Assembly: GCF_002242685.1 (NCBI RefSeq)
Contig: NZ_NBIM01000001.1
Span: 1,984,001 to 2,048,000, forward strand
Direction: 5' to 3'
DNA length: 64,000 bases
DNA from: Oceanimonas doudoroffii
GTDB taxonomy: Bacteria > Pseudomonadota > Gammaproteobacteria > Enterobacterales > Aeromonadaceae
The translations under genes and the position numbers were made by a program. Shown here one piece after another: positions 27,170-38,091 of this stretch (positions within the stretch are counted from its first letter, which is position 1; the number at the start of each line of letters is the position of its first letter). The notes beneath the pieces are model-generated. The model made no database searches, was not told the DNA's origin, and saw nothing but the letters and a program-made list of their open reading frames with translations.

Positions 27170-28399
27170 TTGAAAATCTATCTGGTGGGGGGCGCGGTCA
27201 GGGACACACTGCTGGGCCTGAACGTCAAAGAGCGGGACTACATGGTGGTGGGCGCCACGCCCGCACAGTTGCTCGACCTTGGCTACTCCCAGGTGGGCAA
27301 GGACTTTCCGGTTTTTCTGCACCCCAACAGCAAAGAGGAATATGCCCTCGCCCGCACCGAACGCAAGGCCGGCAGCGGCTACACCGGCTTTATCTGCGAT
27401 TTCGGCCCCGAGGTCACCCTGGAGGAGGATCTGCGCCGACGGGACCTCACCATCAACGCCATTGCACAAAACGATGCGGGGGAGCTTATCGATCCCTACG
27501 GCGGTGTCGCCGATATCGAGGCGCGAGTGCTGCGCCATGTGTCCGAAGCCTTTGCCGAAGATCCGCTGCGAGTGCTGCGGGTGGCGCGCTTTGCCGCCCG
27601 TTTTCATCACCTGGGCTTTACGCTTGCCCGGGAAACACACGCCCTGATGCAGAACATGGCCGCCAGTGGCGAGCTCACCGCCCTGACGCCGGAACGAGTG
27701 TGGAAGGAAACCGAAAAGGCACTGGCCAGCGACAACCCTCAGGTATTTTTTGAGGTGCTGCGTGCCTGCGGCGCCCTGGCGGTACTGTTTCCGGAGGTGG
27801 ACGCCCTCTTTGGTGTTCCCGGACCCAAAGACTGGCACCCGGAGATCGACACCGGCCTGCACACCATGATGGTGGTCAAACGGGCCGCCGAGCTGGGGGC
27901 CAGCCTGCCCTGCCGCTTCGCCGCCCTGTGCCACGATCTGGGCAAGGCCCTGACCCCGTCGGAAAAATGGCCCAGTCATCACGACCACGGCGAACTGGGC
28001 ATCACCCCCATTCGCGCCCTGAGCGCACGGTTAAAGGTACCCACCGAACACAAGGAGCTGGCGATGCTGATGAGCCGCTGGCACATTTGCATGCACCGGC
28101 TGGCCGAGCCGGCGCCGCAGCAGGCCCACACCGTGCTGGAGCTGATGGACCACACCGACGCCTGGCGCAAGCCGGAACGCTTTGCCGAACTGCTGCTCTG
28201 CGCCCAGGCGGATCTGCAGGGCCGGGCCGGCTTTGAAAACCGCCCCTATCCTCAGCGGCAGCAATTATGGCAATGGCTGCAGGAGCTGAAGCGCATTACC
28301 GCCCAGCCCTTTGTGGCTCAGGGACTAAAAGGCCCCGCCATTGGCGAGGCCATTCGTGAAGCCAGGCTGGCACGACTCGAGCAATTGCTTCAGGCCTGA
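27170..28399 (+). CDS. cca: CCA-adding tRNA nucleotidyltransferase with HD domain
   Basis: A 409-residue cytoplasmic enzyme that builds or repairs the CCA end of tRNAs. It starts at TTG with the conserved [11 protein letters not shown], and a GGGGGAAG ribosome site lies upstream. The nucleotidyltransferase head carries [10 protein letters not shown] and the [10 protein letters not shown] box. The C-terminal HD phosphohydrolase domain carries CHDLGKALT and HHDHGELG. This is the gammaproteobacterial form (E. coli 412 residues) with 2',3'-phosphodiesterase and phosphatase activities. Its last bases overlap the end of the convergent uppP gene by ten. Confidence 0.95.
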   Translation: MKIYLVGGAVRDTLLGLNVKERDYMVVGATPAQLLDLGYSQVGKDFPVFLHPNSKEEYALARTERKAGSGYTGFICDFGPEVTLEEDLRRRDLTINAIAQNDAGELIDPYGGVADIEARVLRHVSEAFAEDPLRVLRVARFAARFHHLGFTLARETHALMQNMAASGELTALTPERVWKETEKALASDNPQVFFEVLRACGALAVLFPEVDALFGVPGPKDWHPEIDTGLHTMMVVKRAAELGASLPCRFAALCHDLGKALTPSEKWPSHHDHGELGITPIRALSARLKVPTEHKELAMLMSRWHICMHRLAEPAPQQAHTVLELMDHTDAWRKPERFAELLLCAQADLQGRAGFENRPYPQRQQLWQWLQELKRITAQPFVAQGLKGPAIGEAIREARLARLEQLLQA

Positions 28400-29190
28400 G
28401 TCAGTACCCCGATCAAGACGGCACCCAGGGCCAGCCGGTACAGCACAAAAGGCAGTACTCCCAGCCGGTTGAGCAGGTTCAGGAACAGGTGAATGCAGGC
28501 CAGGGCGCTGGCAAACGATACCAGCACCCCCAGGGAAACCGCCGGCCACGGCATGACGGCGCCACTTGCCACCAGGCCACTGGCCTGATGACTGCCCGCC
28601 AGCAATATCACCGGAATCGACATCAAAAAGGAAAAGCGCGCCGCCGCCTGCCGGGTCAGCCCCAGCATCAGGCCGGCGGTGAGGGTAATGCCACTGCGCG
28701 AGGTGCCGGGGATCAGCGCCAGTGCCTGGGCACAGCCCAGGATCAGGGCGCCCCGCCAGCCGGCCTGGTACTCATTCTTGCACTGGCGGGCCATGCGATC
28801 CGCCCACCACAGCAGCAGACCAAAGACGATGGTGGCCATGGCAATCACCCAGCCCGAACGCAAATAGGCACCGATAAGATCCCCCAGCAACAGCCCCGCC
28901 ACACAGGCGGGCACCGTGGCCAGGATAATGCACCAGGCCAGTTTCGATTCGGCACTGTGACCGCCACCGCGCAGCGAAACCCACCAGCTCTGCGCCAGGG
29001 TCACCACCTCACGCCTAAAGTAGTAAAGCACCGCCAGCAGGCTGCCCAGGTGCACGGCCACGTCAAAAGCCATGCCCTGATCGGGCCAGCCCAGCAAGAC
29101 GGAAGGTAACACCAGGTGAGCGGAGCTGGATACGGGGAGAAACTCGGTCAGACCCTGAATAAGGGCCAGCAGAATGGCATGAACTTCCAT
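28390..29190 (-). CDS. uppP: Undecaprenyl-diphosphatase
   Basis: A 266-residue inner membrane enzyme that recycles undecaprenyl pyrophosphate for peptidoglycan and lipopolysaccharide synthesis; it also confers low-level bacitracin tolerance. About seven to eight membrane spans are visible, with the two active-site boxes [12 protein letters not shown] (residues 14-25) and PGTSRSG (near 160). Order and orientation next to cca and folB match E. coli. It is probably cotranscribed after folB, with a 63-bp gap. It overlaps the cca end by ten bases. Confidence 0.95.
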   Translation of the reverse strand: MEVHAILLALIQGLTEFLPVSSSAHLVLPSVLLGWPDQGMAFDVAVHLGSLLAVLYYFRREVVTLAQSWWVSLRGGGHSAESKLAWCIILATVPACVAGLLLGDLIGAYLRSGWVIAMATIVFGLLLWWADRMARQCKNEYQAGWRGALILGCAQALALIPGTSRSGITLTAGLMLGLTRQAAARFSFLMSIPVILLAGSHQASGLVASGAVMPWPAVSLGVLVSFASALACIHLFLNLLNRLGVLPFVLYRLALGAVLIGVLTQA

Positions 29191-29253
29191 GACGCCGCGC
29201 TCTGAAACAAGAAGGATTCCAGTATAACGGCGCTCAATGACAATGGAATGACG

Positions 29254-29622
29254 TTAATCGCGCAGGTTGCGAGTGGCGAAACGCTCGATTTCCACGCCAA
29301 CCCCGGCAGCATTGGGCACGGCGGCGGGTTTGGTGAGACGCACCTTTACCGACTGCACCGGGAATTCGGTCAGAATCAGTCGCGCGATGTGCTCGGCCAT
29401 GGTTTCCACCAGTTCCACGTGGTTCTGCTCGGCATAGGCGGTCACTTTATGCGACAAGGCGGCATAGTCCAACGCCTTGCTGATGTCGTCACCCGCCGCC
29501 GCCGGACGATTGTCATAGCCCATCTCGAGATCGAAACGAATTTTCTGGCGAATGCCTTTTTCCCACTCGTAAACGCCTATGGTGGTCAACACTTCAAGGC
29601 CTTGCACAAACACTTTATCCAT
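29254..29622 (-). CDS. folB: Dihydroneopterin aldolase
   Basis: A 122-residue cytoplasmic enzyme of folate synthesis that converts dihydroneopterin to hydroxymethyl-dihydropterin and glycolaldehyde. The start MDKVFVQGLEVLTTIGVYEWE and the later VKVRLTKPAAVPNA are diagnostic. The ATG at 29622 is chosen over a GTG two codons upstream. It is divergent from plsY, the usual arrangement in this genomic neighbourhood. Confidence 0.93.
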   Translation of the reverse strand: MDKVFVQGLEVLTTIGVYEWEKGIRQKIRFDLEMGYDNRPAAAGDDISKALDYAALSHKVTAYAEQNHVELVETMAEHIARLILTEFPVQSVKVRLTKPAAVPNAAGVGVEIERFATRNLRD

Positions 29623-29725
29623 CGTCACTGTCTTCTGTTAAGCTGTGGCTGTCTTTGGCGAGCAGGCCCTGAGGCCCAATCAGCGCGCCATCATAACGGA
29701 TTGACCCCGGGGTATAAACCACGAG

Positions 29726-30334
29726 ATGACCGCCCTAACGCTGTTCATGATCATACTGGCTTACCTGGGAGGCTCGGTGTCCAGCGCCGTGCTGATCTCA
29801 CGCCTCTACCGGCTGCCGGACCCCAGATCCCATGGCTCCGGCAACCCCGGCGCCACCAATGTACTGCGCACCGGCAACCGCAGCGCGGCGGTGTGGGTGC
29901 TGTTGCTCGACATTCTCAAGGGCACCCTGCCCGTGTACCTCGGCTGGTTTCTCGACATCAGCCCGCTCTACCTGGCGCTGATTGCCATGGCCGCCTGCCT
30001 GGGGCACATGTTTCCGTTATTCTTTCACTTTCGCGGCGGCAAGGGCGTGGCCACTGCCCTGGGCGCGCTGTTGCCCCTGGGCATGGACATGGCCGGCCTG
30101 CTGATGCTGACCTGGCTGGTCAGCCTGGGATTGTTTGGGTACTCGTCCCTGGCCTCGCTGATCACCGCATTGTTCGCGCCGCTGTTTGTGTATTTTATCA
30201 AGCCCGAATACACCCTGGCGGTGGCGCTGTTGTCCTGCCTGATCATCATTCGTCATCATCGCAATATCAGCCGGCTGTATCACCATGAGGAAACCCCCAT
30301 CCTCAACCGGCTCAAGCGCAACCGAGAGAAGTGA
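29726..30334 (+). CDS. plsY: Acyl-phosphate glycerol-3-phosphate acyltransferase
   Basis: A 202-residue inner membrane enzyme that acylates glycerol-3-phosphate from acyl phosphate, the first step of phospholipid synthesis. Five or so spans are visible with the three conserved loops: [20 protein letters not shown], then [16 protein letters not shown], then [18 protein letters not shown]. Length is typical. It is divergent from folB and convergent with tsaD, with an inverted repeat between the two convergent ends. Confidence 0.95.
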   Translation: MTALTLFMIILAYLGGSVSSAVLISRLYRLPDPRSHGSGNPGATNVLRTGNRSAAVWVLLLDILKGTLPVYLGWFLDISPLYLALIAMAACLGHMFPLFFHFRGGKGVATALGALLPLGMDMAGLLMLTWLVSLGLFGYSSLASLITALFAPLFVYFIKPEYTLAVALLSCLIIIRHHRNISRLYHHEETPILNRLKRNREK

Positions 30335-30339
30335 ACCGC

Positions 30340-30410
30340 GTGAGGGGTGAGGAGTGAGGCGTACGGTAAAACCCCGATACGCTCCTCACTCCTGTCTCCT
30401 CACCCCTCAC
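30340..30410. repeat. Long imperfect inverted repeat with GTGAGGGGTGAGGAGTGAGG core
   Basis: GTGAGGGGTGAGGA at 30340-30353 pairs exactly with TCCTCACCCCTCAC at 30397-30410. The inner part GGAGTGAGG-CGTA pairs with TACGCTCCTCACTCC with a small bulge. It begins six bases after plsY and contains the stop codon of tsaD, so tsaD's C-terminal codons lie inside it. A shorter relative is at 13722-13773. It may be a dispersed repeat acting as a shared transcription end. Confidence 0.65.
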
Positions 30411-31425
30411 CGTCAACAGGGGGCAGTTCGTCCAGTGGCCAGCGCGGCCGTGCGCGCACCAGCAGCGGTTCAACCTGATTGGCTTTTAACCGCTGCAGGC
30501 CGGCGTAGGCAATCATGGCGCCGTTGTCGGTGCAGTATTCATTACGCGGATAGAATACCTCGCCGTTCAGCTTGTTCATCAGCGCTTTCAGCTGCTCCCG
30601 CAGTGACACATTGGCGCTGACGCCGCCGGCCACCACCAGGCGATTGAGCCCGGTCTGCTCCAGCGCCCGCTTGCACTTGATGGCCAGAGTGTCGACCACC
30701 GCCTGCTGAAAGGCATGGGCAATGTCGGCCCGGGTCTGCTCATCATCGCCTTCGGCGGCGATAGTGGTAGCGGTGGCGGTCTTGAGCCCGGAAAAGCTGA
30801 AATCCAGTCCGGGTCTGTCGGTCATGGGCCGGGGAAACCTGAAGCGGCCGGGCACGCCTTGCTCTGCCAGCCTGGCCAGGCGCGGACCGCCCGGGTAGTC
30901 GAGCCCCATCAGCTTGGCGGTCTTGTCAAAGGCCTCGCCGGCGGCATCGTCGATGGACTCACCGAGGATCTCATAGCGGCCAATGCCATCCACCCGCACC
31001 AGCAGGGTGTGCCCACCGGACACCAGCAACGCCACAAAGGGAAAGGCCGGCATGCGCTCTTCCAGCATGGGGGCCAACAGGTGCCCTTCCATATGGTGCA
31101 CCGCCACCGCCGGCTTGCCCCAGGCAAAGGCCAGGCTGCGACCTATGGTGGCGCCCACCAGCAACGCGCCCATCAATCCGGGGCCGGCGGTGTAGGCCAC
31201 GCCGTCGATGTCGTCCTGGCTGCAACCCGCGTCTTTCAGTGCCGCCTCGATCAACGGAATGGTCTTGCGCACGTGATCCCGGCTGGCCAGTTCGGGCACC
31301 ACACCGCCGTAGTCCGCATGAAGTTTCACCTGGCTGTAAAGCTGGTGAGAGAGAATGCCGAGCCGGTCGTCATAGATGGCGATGCCGGTTTCATCGCAGG
31401 AGGTTTCGATGCCAAGTACACGCAT
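30400..31425 (-). CDS. tsaD: tRNA N6-threonylcarbamoyladenosine synthase subunit
   Basis: A 341-residue cytoplasmic protein of the Kae1/YgjD family. It transfers threonylcarbamoyl to A37 of ANN-decoding tRNAs together with TsaB, TsaC and TsaE. The sequence starts [19 protein letters not shown]. It carries the metal-binding HMEGH box and the ATP loop [11 protein letters not shown], with a second Asp-rich metal/nucleotide region near the end. The ATG at 31425 matches family starts; upstream in-frame codons would add 13 unlikely residues. It is divergent from rpsU, as in E. coli. Its stop sits in an inverted repeat. Confidence 0.95.
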   Translation of the reverse strand: MRVLGIETSCDETGIAIYDDRLGILSHQLYSQVKLHADYGGVVPELASRDHVRKTIPLIEAALKDAGCSQDDIDGVAYTAGPGLMGALLVGATIGRSLAFAWGKPAVAVHHMEGHLLAPMLEERMPAFPFVALLVSGGHTLLVRVDGIGRYEILGESIDDAAGEAFDKTAKLMGLDYPGGPRLARLAEQGVPGRFRFPRPMTDRPGLDFSFSGLKTATATTIAAEGDDEQTRADIAHAFQQAVVDTLAIKCKRALEQTGLNRLVVAGGVSANVSLREQLKALMNKLNGEVFYPRNEYCTDNGAMIAYAGLQRLKANQVEPLLVRARPRWPLDELPPVDGEG

Positions 31426-31488
31426 GGGAAAAATGAATAACGCTGTCGAAAAATAGGCAACCATGTTACCCTGCCCGCGCTTTTTTAA

Positions 31489-31815
<327 letters not shown>

Positions 31816-31830
31816 GGCGTTGTTGATCTC

Positions 31831-32274
31831 ATGTCTTTGAAAGACCAGCTGTCAGCCCAGCAGAAAGATGCCATGCGCGCCCGAGACAAGGCTCGCCTGG
31901 GCACCCTGCGTATGCTGATGGCCGAGATCAAGCAAAAAGAGATCGACAGCCGCGAAACCCTGGACGATGACGGCATCATCGCGGTAATCACCAAAATGGT
32001 GAAACAACGCAAGGATGCCGCCAGCCAGTTCGAGCAGGCCGGTCGTCAGGAACTGGCCGACGGTGAACGCCAGGAAATTGCGGTGCTGCAGGAATTCCTG
32101 CCGCAACCCCTGACCGAAGACGAGCTGGACGCTTTGCTCACGCAGGCCATCGCCGACACCGGCGCCACCGGCATGCAGGACATGGGCAAGGTGATGGCGG
32201 CACTCAAGCCGCAAGTCCAGGGCCGTGCAGACATGGGCAAGCTCAGCGCCACTATCAAGGCCAAACTGGCCTGA
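31831..32274 (+). CDS. yqeY: GatB/YqeY domain protein
   Basis: A 147-residue cytoplasmic helical protein with the YqeY fold found at the C-terminus of the GatB amidotransferase subunit. Typical segments are RLGTLRMLMAEIKQKEID, LQEFLPQPLTEDELDALL and the final DMGKVMAALKPQVQGRADMGKLS. The fold is linked to tRNA binding, but the role of the free protein is not settled. It lies 15 bp after rpsU, between rpsU and dnaG, a common insertion in this lineage that E. coli lacks. A terminator separates it from dnaG. Confidence 0.9.
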   Translation: MSLKDQLSAQQKDAMRARDKARLGTLRMLMAEIKQKEIDSRETLDDDGIIAVITKMVKQRKDAASQFEQAGRQELADGERQEIAVLQEFLPQPLTEDELDALLTQAIADTGATGMQDMGKVMAALKPQVQGRADMGKLSATIKAKLA

Positions 32275-32298
32275 TTACCGCCGCTGAGCTGCCAACGG

Positions 32299-32333
32299 GC
32301 CGTGCTTCGAGAGAATGCACGGCTTTGTTTTTT
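32299..32333 (+). terminator. Internal terminator between yqeY and dnaG
   Basis: GCCGTGC and GCACGGC form a 7-bp stem around an 11-base loop, followed by TTTGTTTTTT. E. coli has an internal terminator (T1) between rpsU and dnaG that keeps primase scarce relative to S21. Here the equivalent sits after yqeY, so rpsU and yqeY would be highly transcribed and dnaG-rpoD less so. Confidence 0.85.
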
Positions 32334-32349
32334 GCTTTAACGGTGAATC

Positions 32350-34125
32350 ATGGCTGGCAGAATCCCCCAACAATTTATTGATGACCTCCTCGCCCGTACC
32401 GACATAGTCGACCTTATCGATCAGCGGGTAAGACTCAAAAAAGCCGGCAAGAACTATCAGGCCTGCTGCCCCTTTCATAACGAAAAAAGCCCGTCCTTTA
32501 CGGTCAGCCCGGATAAACAGTTCTATCACTGCTTCGGCTGTGGCGCCCACGGCACCGCCCTTGGCTTTTTGATGGAATATGACGGACTGGAATTTCTCGA
32601 CGCCATTGACGAGCTCGCCGCAATGCACGGCCTTACCGTGCCCCGAGAAAGCACAGGTGGCAGTTCGCCCCAGCAACAGGCGGCGGCCCGGGCCGAGCGT
32701 CAGGATCTCTACGGTCTGCTGAATGACATTGCCCGTTTCTACCAGCAGCAGCTGCGCAACGCGCCGGCGGCCATTGACTACCTCAAGGGCCGAGGCCTGA
32801 GCGGCGAAGTGGTGAAGCGTTTTGGCATCGGCTATGTGCCCGACAGATGGGACGGGGTTAAGCGCCAGTTCGCCGGCAATCGCGACGCAGAACGCCAGCT
32901 CATCGACGGCGGCATGCTGCTGCAAAGCGACAACGGCCGGATCTATGACCGTTTTCGCGATCGAGTGATGTTCCCCATTCGGGACAGGCGCGGCCGTACC
33001 ATCGGCTTTGGCGGCCGAGTGCTGGGCGACGGCACCCCCAAATACCTGAACTCACCGGAGACCCCGGTGTTTCACAAGGGCCGCGAGCTCTATGGCCTCT
33101 ATGAAGTGCGCCAGGCCCACCGCAACCCGGAGCGGGTGCTGGTGGTGGAAGGCTATATGGATGTGGTGGCCCTGGCCCAGTTCGGCATTGATTATGGGGT
33201 GGCCAGCCTCGGCACCTCTACCACCCCCGATCAGCTGCAACTGTTGTATCGCACCACTCGCGAGGTGATCTGCTGCTACGACGGCGACCGCGCCGGCCGT
33301 GAGGCCGCCTGGCGGGCACTGGAAAACGCCCTGCCGCTGATGCAGGACGGCCGCAGCCTGCGCTTTGTGTTTTTGCCCGATGGTGAAGATCCCGACAGCC
33401 TGGTGCGCAGCCAGGGCAAGGACGCCTTTGAACGACTCCTGGGTAACGCCCAGGACTTCGGCGATTTTCTGTTTGAGCGCCTGGCGCAAGACAGCATGGA
33501 AGGCGACGCCGGACAGCATGAGCTGGCCCACAAGGCCGCCGAGGCCATTATGCGGGTGCCCGAGGGCTTTACTCGGGAAGGCCTGGTGACCCGGCTGTCG
33601 CGCCAGCTCAACTGGGGCGAGAACGAGCGCCGGGTAAAGGAGCTGTTTGCGCGGTTAAAGCCCGCCGACGACAAGGAAAAACCGGCACCGAGCCGGCCGC
33701 AAAAACTAAAACTGACGCCACTTCGACGGGCCATTGCCCTTGTGCTACAATATCCGGCTGCCGCAGCCCGGCTACCGGATATTCCGGCGCTGGAAGAGCT
33801 ATCTCTTCCGGGCATGGAGCTGCTGCTGGCCCTGCTGGGCCAGGTGCGAGAGCAACCCGCCCTCAGCACCGCCCAGCTGCTGGAACACTGGCGTGGACAC
33901 CCGTCCGAGCCAGCCCTGTCGCGGCTGGCCATGGCCGACAACGCGGTTGCCGGCGACCATATCGAGCAGGAATTGCAGGATATCTTCGTGGTGCTTATCA
34001 ACGATTACCTGGCACAGCGCATTGAGCTGTTACAGCAAAAAAGCCGCAGCCGGGACGGACTGACGCCATCGGAAAAACAGGAATTGGTGCTGTTGCTGAC
34101 CGAGAGCAAGGGCGGCACGGCCTGA
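32350..34125 (+). CDS. dnaG: DNA primase
   Basis: A 591-residue primase making RNA primers for replication. The N-terminal zinc-binding domain carries CCPFHNEKSPS and FYHCFGCGAHG (about residues 40-65). The TOPRIM catalytic core has VLVVEGYMDVVAL and CYDGDRAG (about 260-315). The C-terminal helicase-binding domain is the last 150 residues. The length is close to the E. coli protein (581). It follows the internal terminator and precedes rpoD. Confidence 0.97.
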   Translation: MAGRIPQQFIDDLLARTDIVDLIDQRVRLKKAGKNYQACCPFHNEKSPSFTVSPDKQFYHCFGCGAHGTALGFLMEYDGLEFLDAIDELAAMHGLTVPRESTGGSSPQQQAAARAERQDLYGLLNDIARFYQQQLRNAPAAIDYLKGRGLSGEVVKRFGIGYVPDRWDGVKRQFAGNRDAERQLIDGGMLLQSDNGRIYDRFRDRVMFPIRDRRGRTIGFGGRVLGDGTPKYLNSPETPVFHKGRELYGLYEVRQAHRNPERVLVVEGYMDVVALAQFGIDYGVASLGTSTTPDQLQLLYRTTREVICCYDGDRAGREAAWRALENALPLMQDGRSLRFVFLPDGEDPDSLVRSQGKDAFERLLGNAQDFGDFLFERLAQDSMEGDAGQHELAHKAAEAIMRVPEGFTREGLVTRLSRQLNWGENERRVKELFARLKPADDKEKPAPSRPQKLKLTPLRRAIALVLQYPAAAARLPDIPALEELSLPGMELLLALLGQVREQPALSTAQLLEHWRGHPSEPALSRLAMADNAVAGDHIEQELQDIFVVLINDYLAQRIELLQQKSRSRDGLTPSEKQELVLLLTESKGGTA

Positions 34126-34276
34126 AGCATTTGAAAAACGGGCACACTGCCCCAAAATTGTAATGAAGGCCCGGACCACGGGTAATTGAAGAAACCAATG
34201 CAGGCTGCAGCACGCTCGGCTCAAGGGCGAGGTGTTGGCAAGCTCGGATCAGTTAGTCAGACTGGTCAAATTTTGT

Positions 34277-34282
34277 TATAAT
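34277..34282 (+). promoter_or_regulatory. Probable -10 element of an rpoD promoter
   Basis: TATAAT lies 75 bp before the rpoD ATG within the 231-bp dnaG-rpoD gap. Only a weak -35 (TTAGTC, 18 bp upstream) is visible. A separate promoter for rpoD is expected here. The rest of the gap shows no other clear element. Confidence 0.4.
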
Positions 34283-34356
34283 CGGCCACTTGCGCGCCAC
34301 AAAATGTGTGCCCCAGAGTGCTACACCCTCTTGCAACATCTAACCGGACGAGTTCT

Positions 34357-36201
<1,845 letters not shown>

Positions 36202-36223
36202 GCACAACCGCAACACAAGATTT

Positions 36224-36250
36224 AAAGGGCGCTTCGGCGCCCTTTTTCTT
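36224..36250 (+). terminator. Terminator after rpoD
   Basis: AAAGGGCGC-TTCG-GCGCCCTTT is a 9-bp perfect stem with a stable UUCG tetraloop, followed by TTCTT. It ends the rpsU-rpoD operon. Confidence 0.93.
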
Positions 36251-36267
36251 TGCCCTCCGCTCAAGTC

Positions 36268-36369
36268 GGGCAAAGGAATTGCTTCTCCGACACGCCGTGA
36301 ACACCTCCCTGTGGGATCCGCTGCGGCATCCCTGCCGCAGCGGGTACGGTGAAGCAGCTCCCTTTGCCC
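36268..36369. repeat. 102-bp palindromic intergenic element
   Basis: The outer arms GGGCAAAGGAATTGCTTC (36268-36285) and GAAGCAGCTCCCTTTGCCC (36351-36369) pair almost fully. An inner hairpin CTGCGGCA-TCCC-TGCCGCAG lies at 36321-36340. The middle contains GACACGCCGTGAACACC, a string I associate with intergenic repeats in several gammaproteobacteria. It lies between rpoD and the tRNA gene and has no coding capacity. It resembles a REP/BIME or small non-autonomous element. Confidence 0.6.
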
Positions 36370-36439
36370 ACCTCTCTAATATCAGCATGCCTACCCCTCC
36401 AACCGCTTAAAAATCAAGCGCCTAAGCTTTCACACCGGC

Positions 36440-36469
36440 TGGACAGGCCCCCACCCGTTCCCCTATAAT
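36440..36469 (+). promoter_or_regulatory. Sigma-70 promoter of tRNA-Ile2
   Basis: TGGACA (36440-36445) and TATAAT (36464-36469) are separated by 18 bp. The -10 ends 12 bp before the mature tRNA 5' end, so the leader is very short. Confidence 0.8.
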
Positions 36470-36481
36470 CAGCGCACTTTT

Positions 36482-36558
36482 GGCCCCTTAGCTCAGTTGG
36501 TTAGAGCACACGACTCATAATCGTTAGGTCCCCAGTTCAAGTCTGGGAGGGGCCACCA
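36482..36558 (+). tRNA. ileX: tRNA-Ile2, anticodon CAU (lysidine-modified)
   Basis: A 77-base cloverleaf with acceptor stem GGCCCCT/AGGGGCC and encoded CCA end. The anticodon loop is CTCATAA (anticodon CAT) and the T-loop is TTCAAGT. The acceptor stem and D-arm match E. coli ileX rather than elongator or initiator tRNA-Met. It therefore reads AUA after lysidine modification of C34. E. coli ileX also lies just downstream of rpoD, which supports the call. Confidence 0.92.
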
Positions 36559-36570
36559 TACAGACACAGC

Positions 36571-36604
36571 AAAAAGCCAGTAGCATCAATGCGCTGGCTT
36601 TTTT
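36571..36604 (+). terminator. Terminator after tRNA-Ile2
   Basis: AAAAAGCCAG and CTGGCTTTTTT pair around a 13-base loop and end in a T-run, 13 bp after the tRNA CCA end. Confidence 0.85.
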
Positions 36605-36685
36605 GTGCCGCCACTATGCTTCTGGCTCCTGAGCGCTCCCTGACTAAACAGCTTTCCGGCATTCAACCACTCGCCCTCAGAAACG

Positions 36686-37231
36686 CTATGCTCCCCCGCA
36701 CAGGAACAGCCCATCATCGATCAGGGCCAGCTTATCACGCAGATTTTTCAGCATGACGTCCCGGCTTTGCCGGCCCTGCAGGCCGTTCAGTAACGTCATG
36801 AAGTAACAGTCCATCAACAGGTCGGCCGCAGCCCGGTTGTAACGGCTGCGGGAAAACAGGGTACATTTAAAGGCTTCCAGCTCGGCCTCCAGATCATGCC
36901 ACTGCCAGATAAGCTCCCTGAACAGCTCGCGGCTGAACTCTCCTTGCTCAAGGTAAAAATGGTAGAGGTATGCCGCATAGTGCTGCAGCCTTTCTTTGGG
37001 ATTGTGCTCCGTATCGGTTTCACCTGCATAAGCCAGGGTTTCATCCAGCTTGCTCTGTAAACCTGCTTTTAATAAGTCCAGTTTGGAGGGAAAGTGCGCA
37101 AACACGGTACCTGTCGCGACCTTCGCGGCAACGGCAATCTGCCGGGTACTGGTCTGCGCATACCCCTGGCCGGCAAAGAGCTGCCAGGCTGCTGCCAGGA
37201 TCTGTGCACGGGTTTTCTGCTTCTTGTCCAT
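36686..37231 (-). CDS. TetR family transcriptional repressor
   Basis: A 181-residue regulator. The N-terminal helix-turn-helix reads ILAAAWQLFAGQGYAQTSTR and then VATGTVFAHFPSK, standard for TetR. The C-terminal ligand domain is rich in aromatic and Leu residues, and its inducer is unknown. AGGAAAG lies directly before the ATG at 37231; an ATG-like start further upstream is not needed. It is divergent from two small membrane protein genes, and a perfect 17-bp inverted repeat in the shared promoter is the likely operator for both directions. Base composition appears less GC-rich than the neighbouring core. Confidence 0.9.
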   Translation of the reverse strand: MDKKQKTRAQILAAAWQLFAGQGYAQTSTRQIAVAAKVATGTVFAHFPSKLDLLKAGLQSKLDETLAYAGETDTEHNPKERLQHYAAYLYHFYLEQGEFSRELFRELIWQWHDLEAELEAFKCTLFSRSRYNRAAADLLMDCYFMTLLNGLQGRQSRDVMLKNLRDKLALIDDGLFLCGGA

Positions 37232-37275
37232 CTTTCCTGTCGTCCTGCCTTTAGCGAATGGCACGATTCTAGTTG

Positions 37276-37320
37276 AAAATTGAGCGCGCTCAAAATATAT
37301 TAATGAGCGCGCTCAATTTT
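37276..37320. promoter_or_regulatory. TetR operator: perfect 17-bp inverted repeat
   Basis: AAAATTGAGCGCGCTCA at 37276-37292 and TGAGCGCGCTCAATTTT at 37304-37320 are exact reverse complements, separated by the AT-only spacer AATATATTAAT-like 11 bp. Each arm itself holds the palindrome TGAGCGCGCTCA, so there are two dimer sites. It covers the space between the TetR gene and the divergent membrane genes. Confidence 0.85.
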
Positions 37321-37333
37321 TAAGGTGAGAATG

Positions 37334-37546
37334 ATGAAATCTCTCTGTATTCGTGTACTTGGCTACGTCCTGTTTCTGCCATTTCTGTTCTTTTACAGCT
37401 ACATCCTCGGGCCCGTGTTAAAAGTCATACTGGTCCCGGGTGGGCTGGCATTACTGTTCCTGATTCTGGGCTGGCGGGATGGGGTGAAGCCTTTTCTGCA
37501 TCTCTGCCTGAAACCCGGACAGAAAAAAGAGTCCAAGTCCGTTTAA
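37334..37546 (+). CDS. Small two-span membrane protein, unknown
   Basis: A 70-residue hydrophobic protein with two likely membrane spans (about residues 9-25 and 30-48) and a basic C-terminal tail KPGQKKESKS. The ATG at 37334 has AAGGTGA five bases upstream; GTG and ATG codons just before are also in frame. It is the first gene downstream of the TetR operator, and its expression is probably repressed by that protein. I do not recognise a family. Confidence 0.6.
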   Translation: MKSLCIRVLGYVLFLPFLFFYSYILGPVLKVILVPGGLALLFLILGWRDGVKPFLHLCLKPGQKKESKSV

Positions 37547-37571
37547 GACACAAGGGGCAGTGCAGAGAGTC

Positions 37572-38018
37572 ATGCCGATGAAGAGCAAGGTATTGTTAAA
37601 CGCAGGAGGAATGGCCAGTCTGCTCGCCGCCCTGTTACATCTGTCTGTTATTGCCGGTGGCCCGGACTGGTATCGTTTTTTCGGCGCGGGCGAACAAATG
37701 GCAAAACTGGCCGAGCAGAGCAGCTGGTATCCGGCATTACTCACCCTGATGATCAGCTCGCTCCTGGCCGCTGCCGCCATGTATGCTTTCTCGGGATCGG
37801 GGTTAATTGCCCGTTTACCCTGGCAACGCCCGGTGCTTTGCATCATTACCGGTGTTTACCTGTTTCGCGCCGTCTACGGTGTGTTATTCCTGCTGATAGC
37901 TGGTCGCTTTCCGCTATTACAACAGGCCACGGAAAGACCGGTATTTATGCTGGCCAGTTCACTGATCTGCCTGGCAATTTTTCTGGGAGTAAGAAGTCAT
38001 TGGCATCGTTTGAGCTAA
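37572..38018 (+). CDS. Four-span membrane protein, unknown
   Basis: About 148 residues with four likely membrane spans: near 12-30, 55-77, 88-108 and 120-137. The segment AGGPDWYRFFGAGEQMA after the first span resembles small multispan proteins often found beside TetR or AraC regulators. I cannot name a family with confidence. Start choice is unclear: GTG 37560, ATG 37572 and ATG 37578 are all in frame. It follows the 70-residue membrane gene and is likely cotranscribed under the TetR operator. Confidence 0.6.
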   Translation: MPMKSKVLLNAGGMASLLAALLHLSVIAGGPDWYRFFGAGEQMAKLAEQSSWYPALLTLMISSLLAAAAMYAFSGSGLIARLPWQRPVLCIITGVYLFRAVYGVLFLLIAGRFPLLQQATERPVFMLASSLICLAIFLGVRSHWHRLS

Positions 38019-38040
38019 TTGCAAAGCCATATAAACGATA

Positions 38041-38072
38041 AACGTGGGCAGGTCAGACAACCAGCCCACGTT
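38041..38072 (-). terminator. Hairpin at the 3' end of the epimerase operon
   Basis: AACGTGGGC and GCCCACGTT form a 9-bp stem around a 14-base loop. Read on the minus strand it is followed by a T-rich stretch (TTATCGTTTATAT), so it probably ends the M20-yfcC-epimerase operon. On the plus strand there is no T-run. Confidence 0.55.
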
Positions 38073-38091
38073 ACAGTGCTTATTGCATCAA

